From: Methanomicrobiales archaeon
Lineage (GTDB): Archaea > Halobacteriota > Methanomicrobia > Methanomicrobiales > JACTUA01
DNA: 64,000 bases
Assembly: GCA_029907705.1 (NCBI GenBank)
Contig: JARYLJ010000005.1
Coordinates: 1 to 64,000, forward strand
Direction: 5' to 3'
The position numbers and the translations under genes were made by a program. Of the stretch, positions 37,983 to 48,579 are shown in pieces (the first letter of the stretch is position 1; each line of letters begins with the position of its first letter). Under the pieces are notes generated by a model, which saw nothing but the letters and a program-made list of their open reading frames with translations, ran no database searches and had not been told where the DNA came from.

Positions 37983-38504
37983 ATCACAGGTTTTGGTCCC
38001 GTGGAGTCATATATATTCCTTTGATTTCGAAATTTTTCGCACATAATCACGATTCTGGTAAATGCGGGTGCATACTTTCCGCCACCGATGCGAGAGGTCG
38101 ATGGAATTCAGCCAACTGCGAAGGGATTTCATCACAAGCACTCTCAAATGCCACCTCTGCCTGCGATTCACCCTGCCCTGCGCCTCAGGAAGGCCTTATC
38201 CTCTTCCGGGCTGATGATCGTCTTCGGGAGCCATCGTTTGGCGGGTCATATGTCACCTATCCGATACGATCCGCAATGTATCATGCGCCCACGGGTGCGC
38301 CGAAAGATGTGACGTCTCACCGCGGGCACTCTGAACAGATGATCTAGCACCCCCGTGGATATGGACATGGAATGGATGGGTGCGGGGATGCATCGGGGCA
38401 GAACATCCGCTCTCGCTCCGTGGGGGGTGGGCGGTACGTATTTGGGTAGTTTTATCGTGAACGGACGACAACCCTGCATTATAACGCCATAGGACGAATC
38501 GATC
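37983..38504. other. Intergenic region before the ferredoxin gene
   Basis: About 520 bases. The first 60 bases hold promoter-like AT-rich sequence for the SIMPL gene. The rest has short frames on both strands without recognisable products. TTTTATCG before 38460 may be part of the ferredoxin promoter. Confidence 0.4.
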
Positions 38505-38732
38505 ATGACGAAATGCAGAATTGACAGGACCAATTGCACCAGTTGCGGAACATGCTGGGATTCTTGCCCTGAATACTTCGTTCAGGATCAGAACGACTCC
38601 CTCAGCTCCATCGCTGAAGGGTATCGTATCGGCTCCGACCCTGCGGTGGGGGAGGTTCCCGACGACCTCCTGGAGTGCGTGAACGAGGCGGTGGATCTCT
38701 GTCCCGTCCAGGTGGTCTCGCTCGAGGACTGA
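38505..38732 (+). CDS. Small single-cluster ferredoxin
   Basis: 75 aa. CTSCGTCWDSCPEYF (C-x2-C-x2-C-x3-C-P) plus the distal C…LCPVQV gives ligands for one [4Fe-4S] cluster, as in monocluster ferredoxins; the extra early Cys could pair with a second distal Cys as a disulfide. Likely a cytoplasmic electron carrier. The acidic composition fits that role. It stands alone with no obvious partner gene. Confidence 0.85.
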   Translation: MTKCRIDRTNCTSCGTCWDSCPEYFVQDQNDSLSSIAEGYRIGSDPAVGEVPDDLLECVNEAVDLCPVQVVSLED

Positions 38733-38890
38733 ATCGGATATCACGGATCTCTCAATTCATCCCGTTCCTGTTTTTTGTCCCTTACCGCACGATCCAGGGG
38801 CAATATCACATCGGTGCATCGGGGGTTTTTTCCCTGTGCCTTCCAGGCCAGCAATCCTCTTTTTTTTGTTCGTTTTACAGGCAAGGCGAC

Positions 38891-39451
38891 TCAAACGCCT
38901 ATGTAACTGTCTGGGAACTGCTGCACCCTTTCCAGGGAGGTGATCCTCGTCTTCAGGACGAGGGTGTGGCCGATGCACTTTCCCAGGAGTAGACCGCAGT
39001 CCGCCTCGATCGCCACCCTCTCGCTCCTCGAGGATCCCGCCTCCATGTCACCCAGTCACCGTTCGATCGAAGGCCTGGAATTGACGAAGATACGCGCCCC
39101 TCTCTCGTTAAACACTTCCAGTGTGACGCAGACCGAGTGAGCGGTAATGTCCCCCGTGTTCGTGACGGTGGTCTCCGTCTCCCGGCATGTGAGGCCGCAA
39201 CTGACCGGTGTTCCTGTGCGGAGTGCGAAACTGACTGGTTCAGGCGGCACTGCGGACGGCAGAGCGGGGGTCGGCGCGGGGGTCATGGTCGGCGCGGAGA
39301 TGCCCTCATCCGGCCAGTTCCGGTGGGCAGAGGCCCCTGGTTCAGGAGGTGCATGGGCAGGTAACCCCTCCTGCCCCACGAGGAATATACCGGCGGCGAC
39401 GATCACTAAAACTGCGACGATTCCCGCGGCCGCGACGGGGAGAGATGGCAT
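38891..39451 (-). pseudogene. Exported Pro/Thr-linker protein interrupted by in-frame TGA
   Basis: From the ATG at 39451, a signal or anchor segment (AAAGIVAVLVIVAAGIFLVG), a Pro/Ala linker (TMTPAPTPALPSAVPPEP) and a beta-domain with CGLTC and VTNTGDITAHSVCVTLEVFN run to a TGA at 39056-39058. The same frame then continues for 54 codons (LGDMEAGSSRSERVAIEADCG…CIGHTLVLKTRI…VQQFPDSYIGV) to a TGA at 38891. The downstream part looks like real protein and completes the domain. Either a nonsense mutation, a sequencing error or readthrough. No function is assigned; homologues are methanogen surface proteins. Confidence 0.6.
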
Positions 39452-39926
39452 TCATGCCCGCTTGGGGCATGCAGGCTGATGAAACTTCCCATTCCGCCAC
39501 GTCTCCGCGCAAGCGGTTCGGGCGAATAGGGAAAGAGAGTGACAGGATCTCCAGAACGCTGAACCTCCGGATGCCTCTTTAGCCAGACGCATTCGAACCC
39601 GCAATATGCTCTGTAGGAAGATATTCACGATCTATCGTGAACAGAGAGCCACCGGCGGCAGATCGATCGGCCCATGGAGATCTTCTTCGACCGTCTTCTC
39701 CGACGGAATCAGGGAAACCATCAATCCTTCGCCGGGATACCACCGCGGAGGTGGCGTTCGATGACGTCCATACGGGCGTGCGGATGATCTATACCGGGTG
39801 ATGAAAAAGCGGTGACCCATATCCTTCGAGGGCCGAAGATCTTTATCGGAGGAGAGGGCGAAGATCCTTTCGTAAATATTCATCCAGGAAGTGGGGCGCA
39901 TCGGGTGTACCGGTGCAGGTGCGAAA
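39452..39926. other. Divergent intergenic region before the ABC exporter
   Basis: About 475 bases with no recognised gene. It separates a minus-strand surface protein from the plus-strand ABC genes, so promoters for both should lie here. No distinct TATA box or repeat stood out. Confidence 0.35.
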
Positions 39927-40652
39927 ATGACAGCGGTGCTAGAAACAGATAACCTCTGCAAGAGATATGGGGACGTGACCGCACTGGATCACGTCTCGCT
40001 CGCGGTGGAAGAGGGGGCGCTCTTTGGCCTCCTCGGCCCGAACGGTTCGGGCAAGACCACCATGATCAGGCTTCTGACAGGACAGATCCGACCTTCGGGA
40101 GGCTCTGCACGTGTGCTCGGACTCGATGCGGCGCGGGAAGGGATCAGGGTGCGGGAGCGCGTGGGGATCATACCGGAGCAGGAGTCACCGCCCAGCTTCC
40201 TCACCGCGATGGAATACCTGGAGTTCGTCGGGACGATCAGGAAGGTGCACGATATCGAGGAGCGGGCAGAGAAGTGGTTCGATCTCCTGGAGTTCGGGGA
40301 CAAGAAGCATGTGCTCTGCAAGGACCTCTCGAGGGGCACCCGGCAGAAACTGATGTTTGCGCAGGCGTTCATCCACGAACCGTCCGTCGCCCTGATCGAC
40401 GAACCCCTGATCAACCTGGATCCGATCATGCAGGACGTGGTGAAGGAATTCCTGAAAGGATACGTGAAATCCGAAAGGACAGTCTTCCTCTCCACGCACA
40501 GCCTGGAGGTGGCGGAGGAGATCTGCTCCTCCTTCGCGATCCTGCACAGAGGGAGGCTGCTCCATTCAGGCTCCGTGTCAGGGTTGATGGAGGCGGGTGA
40601 ACACCTCCCGGAGTTCTTCCTCTCGCTCGTACGAAGGGGTCGCGATGCCTGA
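39927..40652 (+). CDS. ABC transporter ATP-binding protein
   Basis: 241 aa ABC-2-type ATPase. Walker A is GPNGSGKTT, Walker B is VALIDEPLINLDP, the switch histidine lies in STHSLEVAEE. The signature motif is LSRGTRQK instead of LSGGQ, a common variant in this subfamily. The ATG at 39927 follows AGGTGCG. It overlaps the permease gene, so the two form an exporter of unknown substrate. Confidence 0.88.
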   Translation: MTAVLETDNLCKRYGDVTALDHVSLAVEEGALFGLLGPNGSGKTTMIRLLTGQIRPSGGSARVLGLDAAREGIRVRERVGIIPEQESPPSFLTAMEYLEFVGTIRKVHDIEERAEKWFDLLEFGDKKHVLCKDLSRGTRQKLMFAQAFIHEPSVALIDEPLINLDPIMQDVVKEFLKGYVKSERTVFLSTHSLEVAEEICSSFAILHRGRLLHSGSVSGLMEAGEHLPEFFLSLVRRGRDA

Positions 40653-42051
40653 ACTCTTCTGGAGGATGATGAAGGAGGAGTGGCGTATCCACTCCACCAT
40701 GTTCGGCCAGATCTCCTTCGCCCTCTTTCCGGTGATGATCTTCGGGATCGTATGGATGAGTGCATTCCTCCTGCCCATGCTCCATGCATCTCTTCCACAG
40801 GTCGATCTCGCCTTCCTCGCCTATGCGATCTTCCTTTCACTGGGGTTCATGGTCGGAGGGTTCGGCCTCCTGGGGAATGAGATGATGAACCGGCGGTTCG
40901 GACAGGCGAGCCTCCTCGTCTATTCCGCCAGGAGCCTCCCGCTCTCCGAGCGGTTCATCTTCGCGAACTTCGTCATCAAGGATACGGTATATTACCTCCT
41001 CCTCTGGGTCTTTCCTTTCTGCTTCGGGTACATCGCCGCATCGCCGTTCACGGGCGCTTCCCTTCAGAAGGCACTCCTTCTCCTGCCCACCCTCGCGCTC
41101 TCGTTCATATCGGGGCTCTGCACCATCTTCCTCCTCTCCACTCTCTATGTCCGTTCGAAGGCTGCATGCTGGGCCGCAATACTCGCCGTCTCCCTGTCGC
41201 TGGGATATATGGTCGTTCTGAACGGATCGAACCCTGCCCTCAATTTCCCTCCTTACATGCTGTATATGAACTTCTCGTGGGGGGCGTTCATCGTCGCCTG
41301 CCTCATGCTCGCCGCGCTCTTCAGCCTCTCCCTCCTCCTGTTCAGCCCGGAGCAGGGAGTCACCACGAAGCAGTACAGAGGCCTTCTGAGACCGCTGATC
41401 CACCGGTTCAGACGTCTGCCGAATCCGCCCCTCACGGCGAAGGACTTCGTCGACCTCCATCGGAGCGGGATCGGCATCGGTCAGGCGATCTTCTCCTTCC
41501 TGCTTCCGCTCATCGCCATCTTCCTGTTCCTCTCCCTCATCGACCCCTATCTCCCCGCCCACGGTTTCTTCATCCTCTTCAGCCTGATCACCGGGGTGGT
41601 CGCCTCGACCATGTACACATGGGTGACGGAGTTCGACTCCTTCGGTGCATACGCCTGCCTCCCGGTCGCCACGAGCACGCTGATACAGAGCAAGGTGACC
41701 ACCTTCGCCATCCTGCAGGCGATACCGGCGGTCTTCATCGCGGCTGCTGCATTCCTCACGGGCGAAGGGGCATTCGCTCTTCCTGCCATCGTCTTCTGCC
41801 TCTCCTCCTCCTTCTTCGGCGCCGGGGTGATGGCATACCTCTGCGGCCTCTCACCGGGCGTCCTCATCTATAACGTGAATGTCCTCTTCACGTATCTCGT
41901 CGTGAACGGCGCGGTCTTCGCCATCCTCTCGGCACTCTCCTTTGCGAACCCGCTGTTCGCATCGATCTCCGTCGTCCTCCTCGTTCCTGCCCTTTTATTC
42001 GTGGAGAGGGCGATGTCACGGTGGGATTCGGTCGATCCGATCGGGTTCTGA
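40645..42051 (+). CDS. ABC-2-type transporter membrane protein
   Basis: 468 aa, about 12 hydrophobic segments in two halves separated by a polar loop (residues about 235-275). ELFWRMMKEEWRIHSTMFGQ is a typical amphipathic N-terminus of ABC-2 permeases. The ATG at 40645 has AGGGG upstream and lies within the end of the ATPase gene. The substrate is unknown. Confidence 0.8.
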   Translation: MPELFWRMMKEEWRIHSTMFGQISFALFPVMIFGIVWMSAFLLPMLHASLPQVDLAFLAYAIFLSLGFMVGGFGLLGNEMMNRRFGQASLLVYSARSLPLSERFIFANFVIKDTVYYLLLWVFPFCFGYIAASPFTGASLQKALLLLPTLALSFISGLCTIFLLSTLYVRSKAACWAAILAVSLSLGYMVVLNGSNPALNFPPYMLYMNFSWGAFIVACLMLAALFSLSLLLFSPEQGVTTKQYRGLLRPLIHRFRRLPNPPLTAKDFVDLHRSGIGIGQAIFSFLLPLIAIFLFLSLIDPYLPAHGFFILFSLITGVVASTMYTWVTEFDSFGAYACLPVATSTLIQSKVTTFAILQAIPAVFIAAAAFLTGEGAFALPAIVFCLSSSFFGAGVMAYLCGLSPGVLIYNVNVLFTYLVVNGAVFAILSALSFANPLFASISVVLLVPALLFVERAMSRWDSVDPIGF

Positions 42052-42441
42052 ACCGGATTGACCCCCCCTGCCTCATGCGTGTACAGGTCTCACGAGGTTC
42101 TTTTGGATTGGAAAACAGGTTGCATGTACCCCGAACTCTCCGGTAAAAAGTGCCCTTTCGCCTGATAACGGGAGAAGTGGCCGGGAGCGATGCATCCGTG
42201 CGGCGGCGATGCGGTCCTGCGTACTCCCCGATGAAGGCCCGGCAGAGTGCCAGGCACATACCCGTACGAAGGATCGCGGTTGATGCGCTTTCCCAGTGGT
42301 TCGGTGCCGCGATCGGTCTCCGGCGGTTCAGGTCCGCACCGGGCGAACCCGTGCCATAAGACGGCGCATCCGATAGTTAGAAAACAATCGGGGAGATACA
42401 TTCCAGCGGATGAACCGGTCTCGAGAGAAGGGAGGTGGAAG
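42052..42441. other. Intergenic region before the FTR gene
   Basis: About 390 bases. Frames on both strands are short and unlike known proteins. No regulatory element recognised apart from the GGAGGTG ribosome binding site at the end. Confidence 0.35.
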
Positions 42442-42780
42442 ATGACAGAGGAGGCGGCGCCCCATGTTCCCTGCGACCCGAACCTGGGGCCTCAGGAGAT
42501 GGAGGAGGCGATCAGGCGATGGGTCGGAGAGTACGCCGCTCGGCATGGATGGAGACTGAACCCTGACCAGAAGGTGCTGGACGTGGTGATCCGCGGACTC
42601 ACACGCAACTGCAGGAAGTTCGGAAAGCCGTACTGCCCCTGCCGCCTGCGGAGCGGGGATCCGGAGAAAGACCGCGAGATCGAGTGCCCCTGCATCTTCC
42701 ACCGGAACGAGATTGGGAGCGACGGGCATTGCCACTGCAACCTCTTCTTCAGTGCTCCGCAGGCGGGGGAGCAGGGATAG
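42442..42780 (+). CDS. Ferredoxin:thioredoxin reductase catalytic subunit-like protein
   Basis: 112 aa. CRKFGKPYCPCR, ECPC and GHCHCNLF reproduce the CPC/CPC/CHC pattern that binds the [4Fe-4S] cluster and active-site disulfide of ferredoxin:thioredoxin reductase beta subunits. It would pass electrons from ferredoxin to a thioredoxin; a thioredoxin-like protein is encoded 1.7 kb downstream. The ATG at 42442 has GGGAGGTG 5-6 nt upstream; the longer open frame upstream has no such site. Confidence 0.9.
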   Translation: MTEEAAPHVPCDPNLGPQEMEEAIRRWVGEYAARHGWRLNPDQKVLDVVIRGLTRNCRKFGKPYCPCRLRSGDPEKDREIECPCIFHRNEIGSDGHCHCNLFFSAPQAGEQG

Positions 42781-43140
42781 CATCCCACGCATGTGAATCC
42801 GATAGCCGTGGAGGCGGAATCGGGGTGACCCGTGCCTCATCCGTTCGTCCGATCTGTGTGAATCCGCATATGGCGACAATCTCTGCGTCCTTTCGCGTGG
42901 ATGCTCCGATCACGTCTCTGCAGGGATAGAAAGGGAGCGATCTGCCCCGATCTCTGTTCCAAACGATATCTTAATCATCACCATTTTCACTAATATTTCA
43001 AATATATTTGAAATGCCGATGAAGGTGTGGGCTACGTTTTCATTCTGGAACGCGGGAATCGATCGGGCATCGGAGCGTAGATGCGGAGTGCAGTGCGCCG
43101 GTGGCAGCCCACTGGCGGATGGCTACGTGAGGCGGATGGC
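42781..43140. other. Promoter region of the arsenic/redox operon
   Basis: About 360 bases between the FTR gene and the permease. The only clear element is the perfect 20-bp palindrome at 42995-43014. The permease frame is open from 43081, but the hydrophobic protein proper starts at 43141. Confidence 0.5.
42995..43014. promoter_or_regulatory. Perfect 20-bp palindrome, probable operator over a TATA-like core
   Basis: ATTTCAAATATATTTGAAAT is identical to its reverse complement. Its centre, AAATATATTT, also fits an archaeal TATA box, so a bound repressor would block TBP. ArsR/SmtB-type winged-helix dimers recognise AT-rich dyads of this kind, and the operon downstream has arsenic/redox genes. 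No ArsR gene is visible in the window, so the regulator would act in trans. Confidence 0.65.
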
Positions 43141-44211
43141 ATGATCGAGCAGCTCGTCACCTCGCTCCTGCTCGGCTGGAGCACGCTGCTCGAATACCTG
43201 GCGGAGCACGTGGTCACCTGTCTCGTGCCCGCGTTCTTCATCGCGGGGGCGATCGCCGTCTTCATCAAGAAGGAGGCGATCCTGAAGTACTTCAGCCCCG
43301 AGTCGCCGAAGCCGATCGCCTATGGCCTCGCATCGATCTCGGGGACGGTGCTGGCAGTCTGCTCCTGCACGATTCTGCCCATGTTCGCCGGGCTCTTCAA
43401 ACGCGGGAGCGGTATCGGTCCGGCGACGACATTCCTCTATGCCGGACCTGCGATCAACATCCTGGCCATCGTGTATACGGCGAAGGTGCTCGGATTCGAC
43501 CTGGGCGTCGCACGGGCGATCTTTGCCATCGGCATGTCGATCCTGATCGGTCTCACGATGGCGGCGCTCTTCCGCTCCTTCGACACCGAGACGAAGGAGA
43601 GGATGAAACTCGCGCCCTCCGCGAAGGCGGAGGAGGCGGAGCGTCCCCGCTGGGTGGTGCCCCTCTTCTTCGTCCTTCTCGTGGGCATACTCGTCACCGG
43701 CACCGCGAAGGCGGACTGGATGATCAAGTTCCCGATCATCTATGCGATGACCCTTGTGGTTGCATACCTCCTCGTCTACTTCTTCGAGCGGGACGAGGTG
43801 ACGGAGTGGGGATACGAGACATGGGACCTGACGAAGAAGATCTTTCCCATCCTGCTGGCGGGCACCTTCTTCCTGGGGATGCTCGCGTATTTCCTGCCTC
43901 CGGAGACCTTCAGGCCATACGTGGGTGCAAATTCGCTGCCAGCCTCGTTCCTCGCCGCCATCGTGGGGACGATCCTCTATATGCCCACGCTCCTCGAGGT
44001 GCCTGTCATCGGCACGACATTCGGTTACACGAGCGGGGTGATGGCGGGCGGACCCGCGCTCGCCCTCCTCCTCTCCGGACCGAGCGTGAGTCTGCCCTCC
44101 CTGCTCGTCCTGTACCGGATCATGGGTGAGAAGAAGACCGCCGCCTACGCCCTCCTGGTCATCGGGTTCTCGACGATGGCGGGAGTGATATACGGCATCT
44201 TCCTGGGGTGA
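43141..44211 (+). CDS. Permease (ArsP/DUF318 family)
   Basis: 356 aa with about 8-10 membrane segments. FIKKEAILKYFSPESPKPIAYGLASISGTVLAVCSCTILPMFAGLFKRGSGIGPATTFLYAGPAINILAI is the first family block; a related block (LYMPTLLEVPVIGTTFGYTSGVMAGGPALALLLSGPSVSLPSLL) occurs in the second half. The cysteine pair CSC is the type implicated in metalloid binding. Relatives export organoarsenicals or unknown substrates. The start at 43141 has GAGG upstream; an ATG at 43081 is in frame. Confidence 0.85.
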   Translation: MIEQLVTSLLLGWSTLLEYLAEHVVTCLVPAFFIAGAIAVFIKKEAILKYFSPESPKPIAYGLASISGTVLAVCSCTILPMFAGLFKRGSGIGPATTFLYAGPAINILAIVYTAKVLGFDLGVARAIFAIGMSILIGLTMAALFRSFDTETKERMKLAPSAKAEEAERPRWVVPLFFVLLVGILVTGTAKADWMIKFPIIYAMTLVVAYLLVYFFERDEVTEWGYETWDLTKKIFPILLAGTFFLGMLAYFLPPETFRPYVGANSLPASFLAAIVGTILYMPTLLEVPVIGTTFGYTSGVMAGGPALALLLSGPSVSLPSLLVLYRIMGEKKTAAYALLVIGFSTMAGVIYGIFLG

Positions 44212-44219
44212 GAAGGGGC

Positions 44220-44477
44220 ATGGGAGCGAACGAGAAGCCCTGCTGCGCTGCGGATGCACTGCGGCGCATCAGGCAGATCGAGATCGGAGGGATTGTGGTG
44301 GGAATCGCAATGCTCGACAGCATCATCGAGGAGGTGAACGGACTGAATCTCGCGAAGGGCGACGAGATCGCAGACGAATTGCTGAAACGGGTGAAGGTCT
44401 CCAACTATGTCCCGAAGGCAGCAGAGACGAAGTACCGCGACGCGCTGCTAAGGGAATACCTGAGAGAGGTGAAGTGA
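44220..44477 (+). CDS. Small protein of the permease operon
   Basis: 85 aa. It begins GANEKPCCAADALRRIRQIEIGGIVVGIAMLDSIIEEV and has KVSNYVPKAAETKYRDALLREYL. A vicinal Cys pair near the N-terminus could bind a metalloid or act in redox chemistry. Similar small proteins occur next to permease/thioredoxin pairs in methanogens, but I know of no established function. It follows the permease by 8 nt and precedes the thioredoxin by 3 nt. Confidence 0.7.
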   Translation: MGANEKPCCAADALRRIRQIEIGGIVVGIAMLDSIIEEVNGLNLAKGDEIADELLKRVKVSNYVPKAAETKYRDALLREYLREVK

Positions 44478-44480
44478 GTC

Positions 44481-44714
44481 ATGAAGATCGAGATTCTGGG
44501 TACTGGCTGCATGAAGTGCAAACGTCTGGCAAAGAACGTGGAGATCGCCGTGAAGGAGCTGGGCATCTCCGCCGAGATACAGAAGGTGGAGGAGATCACC
44601 GCCATCATGGACCGCGGAGTGATGCTCACACCCGCGCTGATCGTCGACGGCGAACTGAAGGTCTCCGGCAGGGTGGCAGATGTGAAGGAACTGAAGGAGA
44701 TGTTGAAGAGGTGA
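44481..44714 (+). CDS. Small thioredoxin-like protein (redox-active disulfide type)
   Basis: 77 aa. MKIEILGTGCMKCKRLAKNVEIAVKELGI carries the active-site CMKC near residues 10-13, and GVMLTPALIVDGELKVSGRV has the cis-proline loop. This is the compact glutaredoxin-like fold of the TM0996/MTH895 group. It could reduce the Cys-rich partners of the operon or accept electrons from the FTR protein upstream. AGGTGA lies upstream of the start. Confidence 0.9.
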   Translation: MKIEILGTGCMKCKRLAKNVEIAVKELGISAEIQKVEEITAIMDRGVMLTPALIVDGELKVSGRVADVKELKEMLKR

Positions 44715-44719
44715 TGGGG

Positions 44720-45124
44720 ATGGCAAAAGAAGAGGAGAAGTGTGTCTGCGGCGGCCCCGGCGTGGGCGAGGGAGGAAAGAAGAGGGTCATATTCCCCTGC
44801 GCCGGCGCCTCCAAAACGGGACAGATGACGAATCATGCGAGGGTGCGCCTCGCCATGGAGGGGTACGGGATCATGGCCTGCACCGCGGGCATACCCATAC
44901 GTGCACCTGCCACGATGGAGAAGGTGGAGAAGGGGGAGGAACTGGTCGCGATCGACAGGTGTCCCGTTGCATGCGCGAGGAAGGTGCTCGAGCAGCAGAA
45001 CCTGAAGGTCGGTCAGCACGTGATCGTGACCTCTCTCGGAATCAAGAAAACGGGCGAACTCATCCCGAAGGAGGAGGAGATCGAGCAGGTGGTGGAGGCG
45101 GTCTGGAGGGGTGTGGGCGCATGA
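44720..45124 (+). CDS. Putative zinc-binding protein (DGC domain family)
   Basis: 134 aa. VIFPCAGASKTGQMTNHARVRLAMEGYGIMACTAGI and VAIDRCPVACARKVLEQQNL match the DGC-type family named for its cysteine motifs. The N-terminus adds KCVCGG. It is frequent in arsenic, redox and metal loci. The ATG at 44720 is preferred (AGGTGAT upstream); the ATG at 44714 is in frame. Confidence 0.8.
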   Translation: MAKEEEKCVCGGPGVGEGGKKRVIFPCAGASKTGQMTNHARVRLAMEGYGIMACTAGIPIRAPATMEKVEKGEELVAIDRCPVACARKVLEQQNLKVGQHVIVTSLGIKKTGELIPKEEEIEQVVEAVWRGVGA

Positions 45125-45144
45125 GATCATTGGGCTGAAGGGAT

Positions 45145-46219
<1,075 letters not shown>

Positions 46220-46223
<4 letters not shown>

Positions 46224-47083
46224 AACTGGAATCGATGCTCGTTCCGCTGGAGATCCACGGCGCGGCTGCCGCGATGGCTCCGGTGGTGCAGGAGATCGCC
46301 CGCCTCGGTGTCGGGAAGGCACTCCTGCTCTACGTGATGAACATCCGCGAGACGGCGGGCGACCCGACCATGCTCGCGCACGACAGGGAAGCGATGAAGA
46401 AGTGGAAGGCATGCCTGGAGGCATGCGGCGTTTCCGAGGTGGAGGCGGAGGTGGTGCCGGGCATACCCTGGATCGAGATCCTGGAAAGGGCGGAGGCGAT
46501 GCACCACTCGCTCATCGTGATGGGCTTGCACGGGAGGTCGCTCCTCTCCCGAATGTTCCTGGGGAGCACGACGGAGAACGTGCTCCACCATGCGAAAGCA
46601 CCCCTCCTCGTCCTCCGCGTGCACATACTGAAGGAAGGGGATCCAAAGACCTGCACGCTGAAGACGGGCATATTCAGGAGGGTGCTGTACCTCACGGACT
46701 TCTCTGGCGAGGCGGAACGCGGCATCCCGTATATCGAGTGGATCTCTGGCGCGAGGCCCGAGAGCCTCGTTGTCATGCATGTGCAGGACACGAGGCGCCT
46801 CTCGTTCGTCTCGCAGGAGCAGATCGCGGAGTTCAACCGGAGGGATGCCCTGCGCCTGAACGCGCTGAAGGAGCGTTTCGAGGCGCTCGGCATACCGCAG
46901 GTGGTGACAGTGCTCACCACAGGGAACGCGATCGAGGAGATCCTCTCGGTCGAGGAGACCCTGGAACCCACGCTGATCGTGATGGGGGCGAAGGGGCGGA
47001 CGAGTCCGGCGCGGGTCCTGCTGGGCGGCGTGACCGAGGCGATCGTGCACCATGCGAAGGCGCATGTGCTGGTGGTGAGGTAG
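46220..47083 (+). CDS. Tandem universal stress protein
   Basis: 287 aa with two UspA domains. Each half ends with the ATP-binding glycine pattern: [33 protein letters not shown] and [33 protein letters not shown]. The start overlaps the acr3 stop by 4 nt, so it belongs to the same transcript. Role in arsenic or oxidative stress is inferred from context only. Confidence 0.88.
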
Positions 47084-47238
47084 CAGAGACAGGCGGATTG
47101 GAATACCGGCGAAGGGATACCGGGGCGGGATGCACAGGGGGCCCCTGCCTGCGATGTCGGACAAAATACCCTGTGAACGATGGAGAGCGGGATCTCTCTG
47201 GAATATAAGAATATCAGGAGAGAAGGGGTGCGATACAG

Positions 47239-48012
47239 ATGGATGCGAGAGAGGTGCAGAAACACGGTAAAGCGCTGACGCGGATCCTCGGGCTGAAGGG
47301 ATCCGCGATCGGCGTCCGTCTCGTGAGGAAGGGTGAGGAGAGAGGAGAAGAGGCAGCCGGAATGCCGGAGGTGCACATGCGCTACTGCCAGGCGCTGATG
47401 ATGGCGCGCCACGGCGAACACGTGGTGGTGACGGAGAAGAACATCGCCTGCCCTGCTGCCGCACGGGCGTTCGGCTTCAAGCCGCTCCCCGAGGCGCTGA
47501 GCAGCGGGAGGGGGCTGATCGGTTATGGCATCACCTAGGAGGAGGAGGTGGGGAGGAGGATGTTTGAGCGGATGCCCGTGCTCGAACCCGGGAAAGTCGT
47601 CGCCATCGAGGTCTTCCCGCTCGATGACGCGAGGGAGATACCCGATCTGGTCGTGGTGGAGGCCGAGGTGGAGCGGCTGATGTGGATCGTCCTCGCGTAT
47701 ATGCATGCGACGGGCGGCGAGCGGGTGAAGGGCTCCACCGCGGTGCTGCAGGCGACCTGCGTCGACTCCACCATCGTGCCCCTGCTCGAACACCGCCTGA
47801 ACTTCGGGCTGGGATGCTACGGCTGCCGCGAAGCGACAGATATCGGTCAGAACGAGACGATCATCGGTTTTCCCGCAGAATTCCTGCCGGCGATCGTCGA
47901 GCACCTGGAGTATCTGAACCGGAAGGCGATCCCCCGTTCCAGGGAGAAGCAGGCGCTCGCGCTCCTGAAGAGGCAGCTGGAGAGGGCGAAGGGGGAGTGC
48001 ACCACTGTCTGA
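47239..48012 (+). pseudogene. DUF169 protein interrupted by in-frame TAG
   Basis: The first part (KHGKALTRILGLKGSAIGVRLV…MRYCQALMMARHGEHVVVTEKNIACPAAARAFGF) ends at TAG 47536-47538 after GYGIT. The same frame continues EEEVGRRMFERMPVLEPGKVVAIEVFPLDD… and LNFGLGCYGCREATDIG to 48012. Together they make a normal-length DUF169 protein (about 256 codons). TAG is an ordinary stop elsewhere (rps4, mvk). GGAGGAGGAGG just after the TAG could let the second half be translated separately from the GTG at 47548. The family's function is unknown. Confidence 0.7.
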
Positions 48013-48124
48013 GCCGTTTCGGAGCCTGGAACCGGTGCAACCGCTGATCTGTCCGGATGCGTACAGCCCTCGTCTCATCCGGAAGTATTGGTGTATGAGC
48101 TCAATGGACGATACCTGAAAAAAA

Positions 48125-48147
48125 GGCCGGGCAACAAATTCCCGGCC
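48125..48147 (-). terminator. Strong terminator-like hairpin facing the minus strand
   Basis: GGCCGGG (48125-48131) and CCCGGCC (48141-48147) form a perfect 7-bp GC stem with a 9-nt loop. Read on the minus strand it is followed directly by a run of seven T. There is no minus-strand gene nearby; the closest in that direction is the btuD-like gene ending at 50248, across the AT-rich island. Confidence 0.55.
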
Positions 48148-48270
48148 AGGTCCGAAGACCGGTGAGCGATGGAATTCTCTCATTAAACGGTATTTTATCG
48201 GATCTTTGACGTTGCCCTTATCACGCCAGAAGATGCAAGAACCATTGAATATCGGAACAAATGACGGGGG

Positions 48271-48579
48271 ATGATTGATGTGGGGAGCCCAAAAATAAGA
48301 GCAACGCATCATCAAAAGAAGAAGAATGAATGCATTTATTCTGATGACAATTCATACGCAGTTATGGGTCATCCAACAAATCCAAATGCGACAGATTGCC
48401 AATTCTTAGAGGGGGGTGTATATTGTCCGTATTTCAATCAAATAAGGCGGAATAGACGCAAAGCCCGATGGTCTCGGAGACGATCTGGAAAGAGCACTGG
48501 GTTATTGTGGATTCTAATGATTGTGGTACTGATAATAATTGCTCTAGGTGATTGTGGTTGTAAGGTGGATCAGCAATGA
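48271..48579 (+). CDS. Small membrane protein of the AT-rich island
   Basis: 102 aa, no recognised family. It contains NATDCQFLEGGVYCPYF (a two-cysteine motif), a very basic stretch (IRRNRRKARWSRRRSGK) and a C-terminal membrane segment (LLWILMIVVLIIIAL). The arrangement suggests one helix with the cysteine-bearing side kept in the cytoplasm. The base composition is about 40% GC, unlike the flanks. It overlaps the start of the phosphoesterase pseudogene. Confidence 0.55.
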   Translation: MIDVGSPKIRATHHQKKKNECIYSDDNSYAVMGHPTNPNATDCQFLEGGVYCPYFNQIRRNRRKARWSRRRSGKSTGLLWILMIVVLIIIALGDCGCKVDQQ

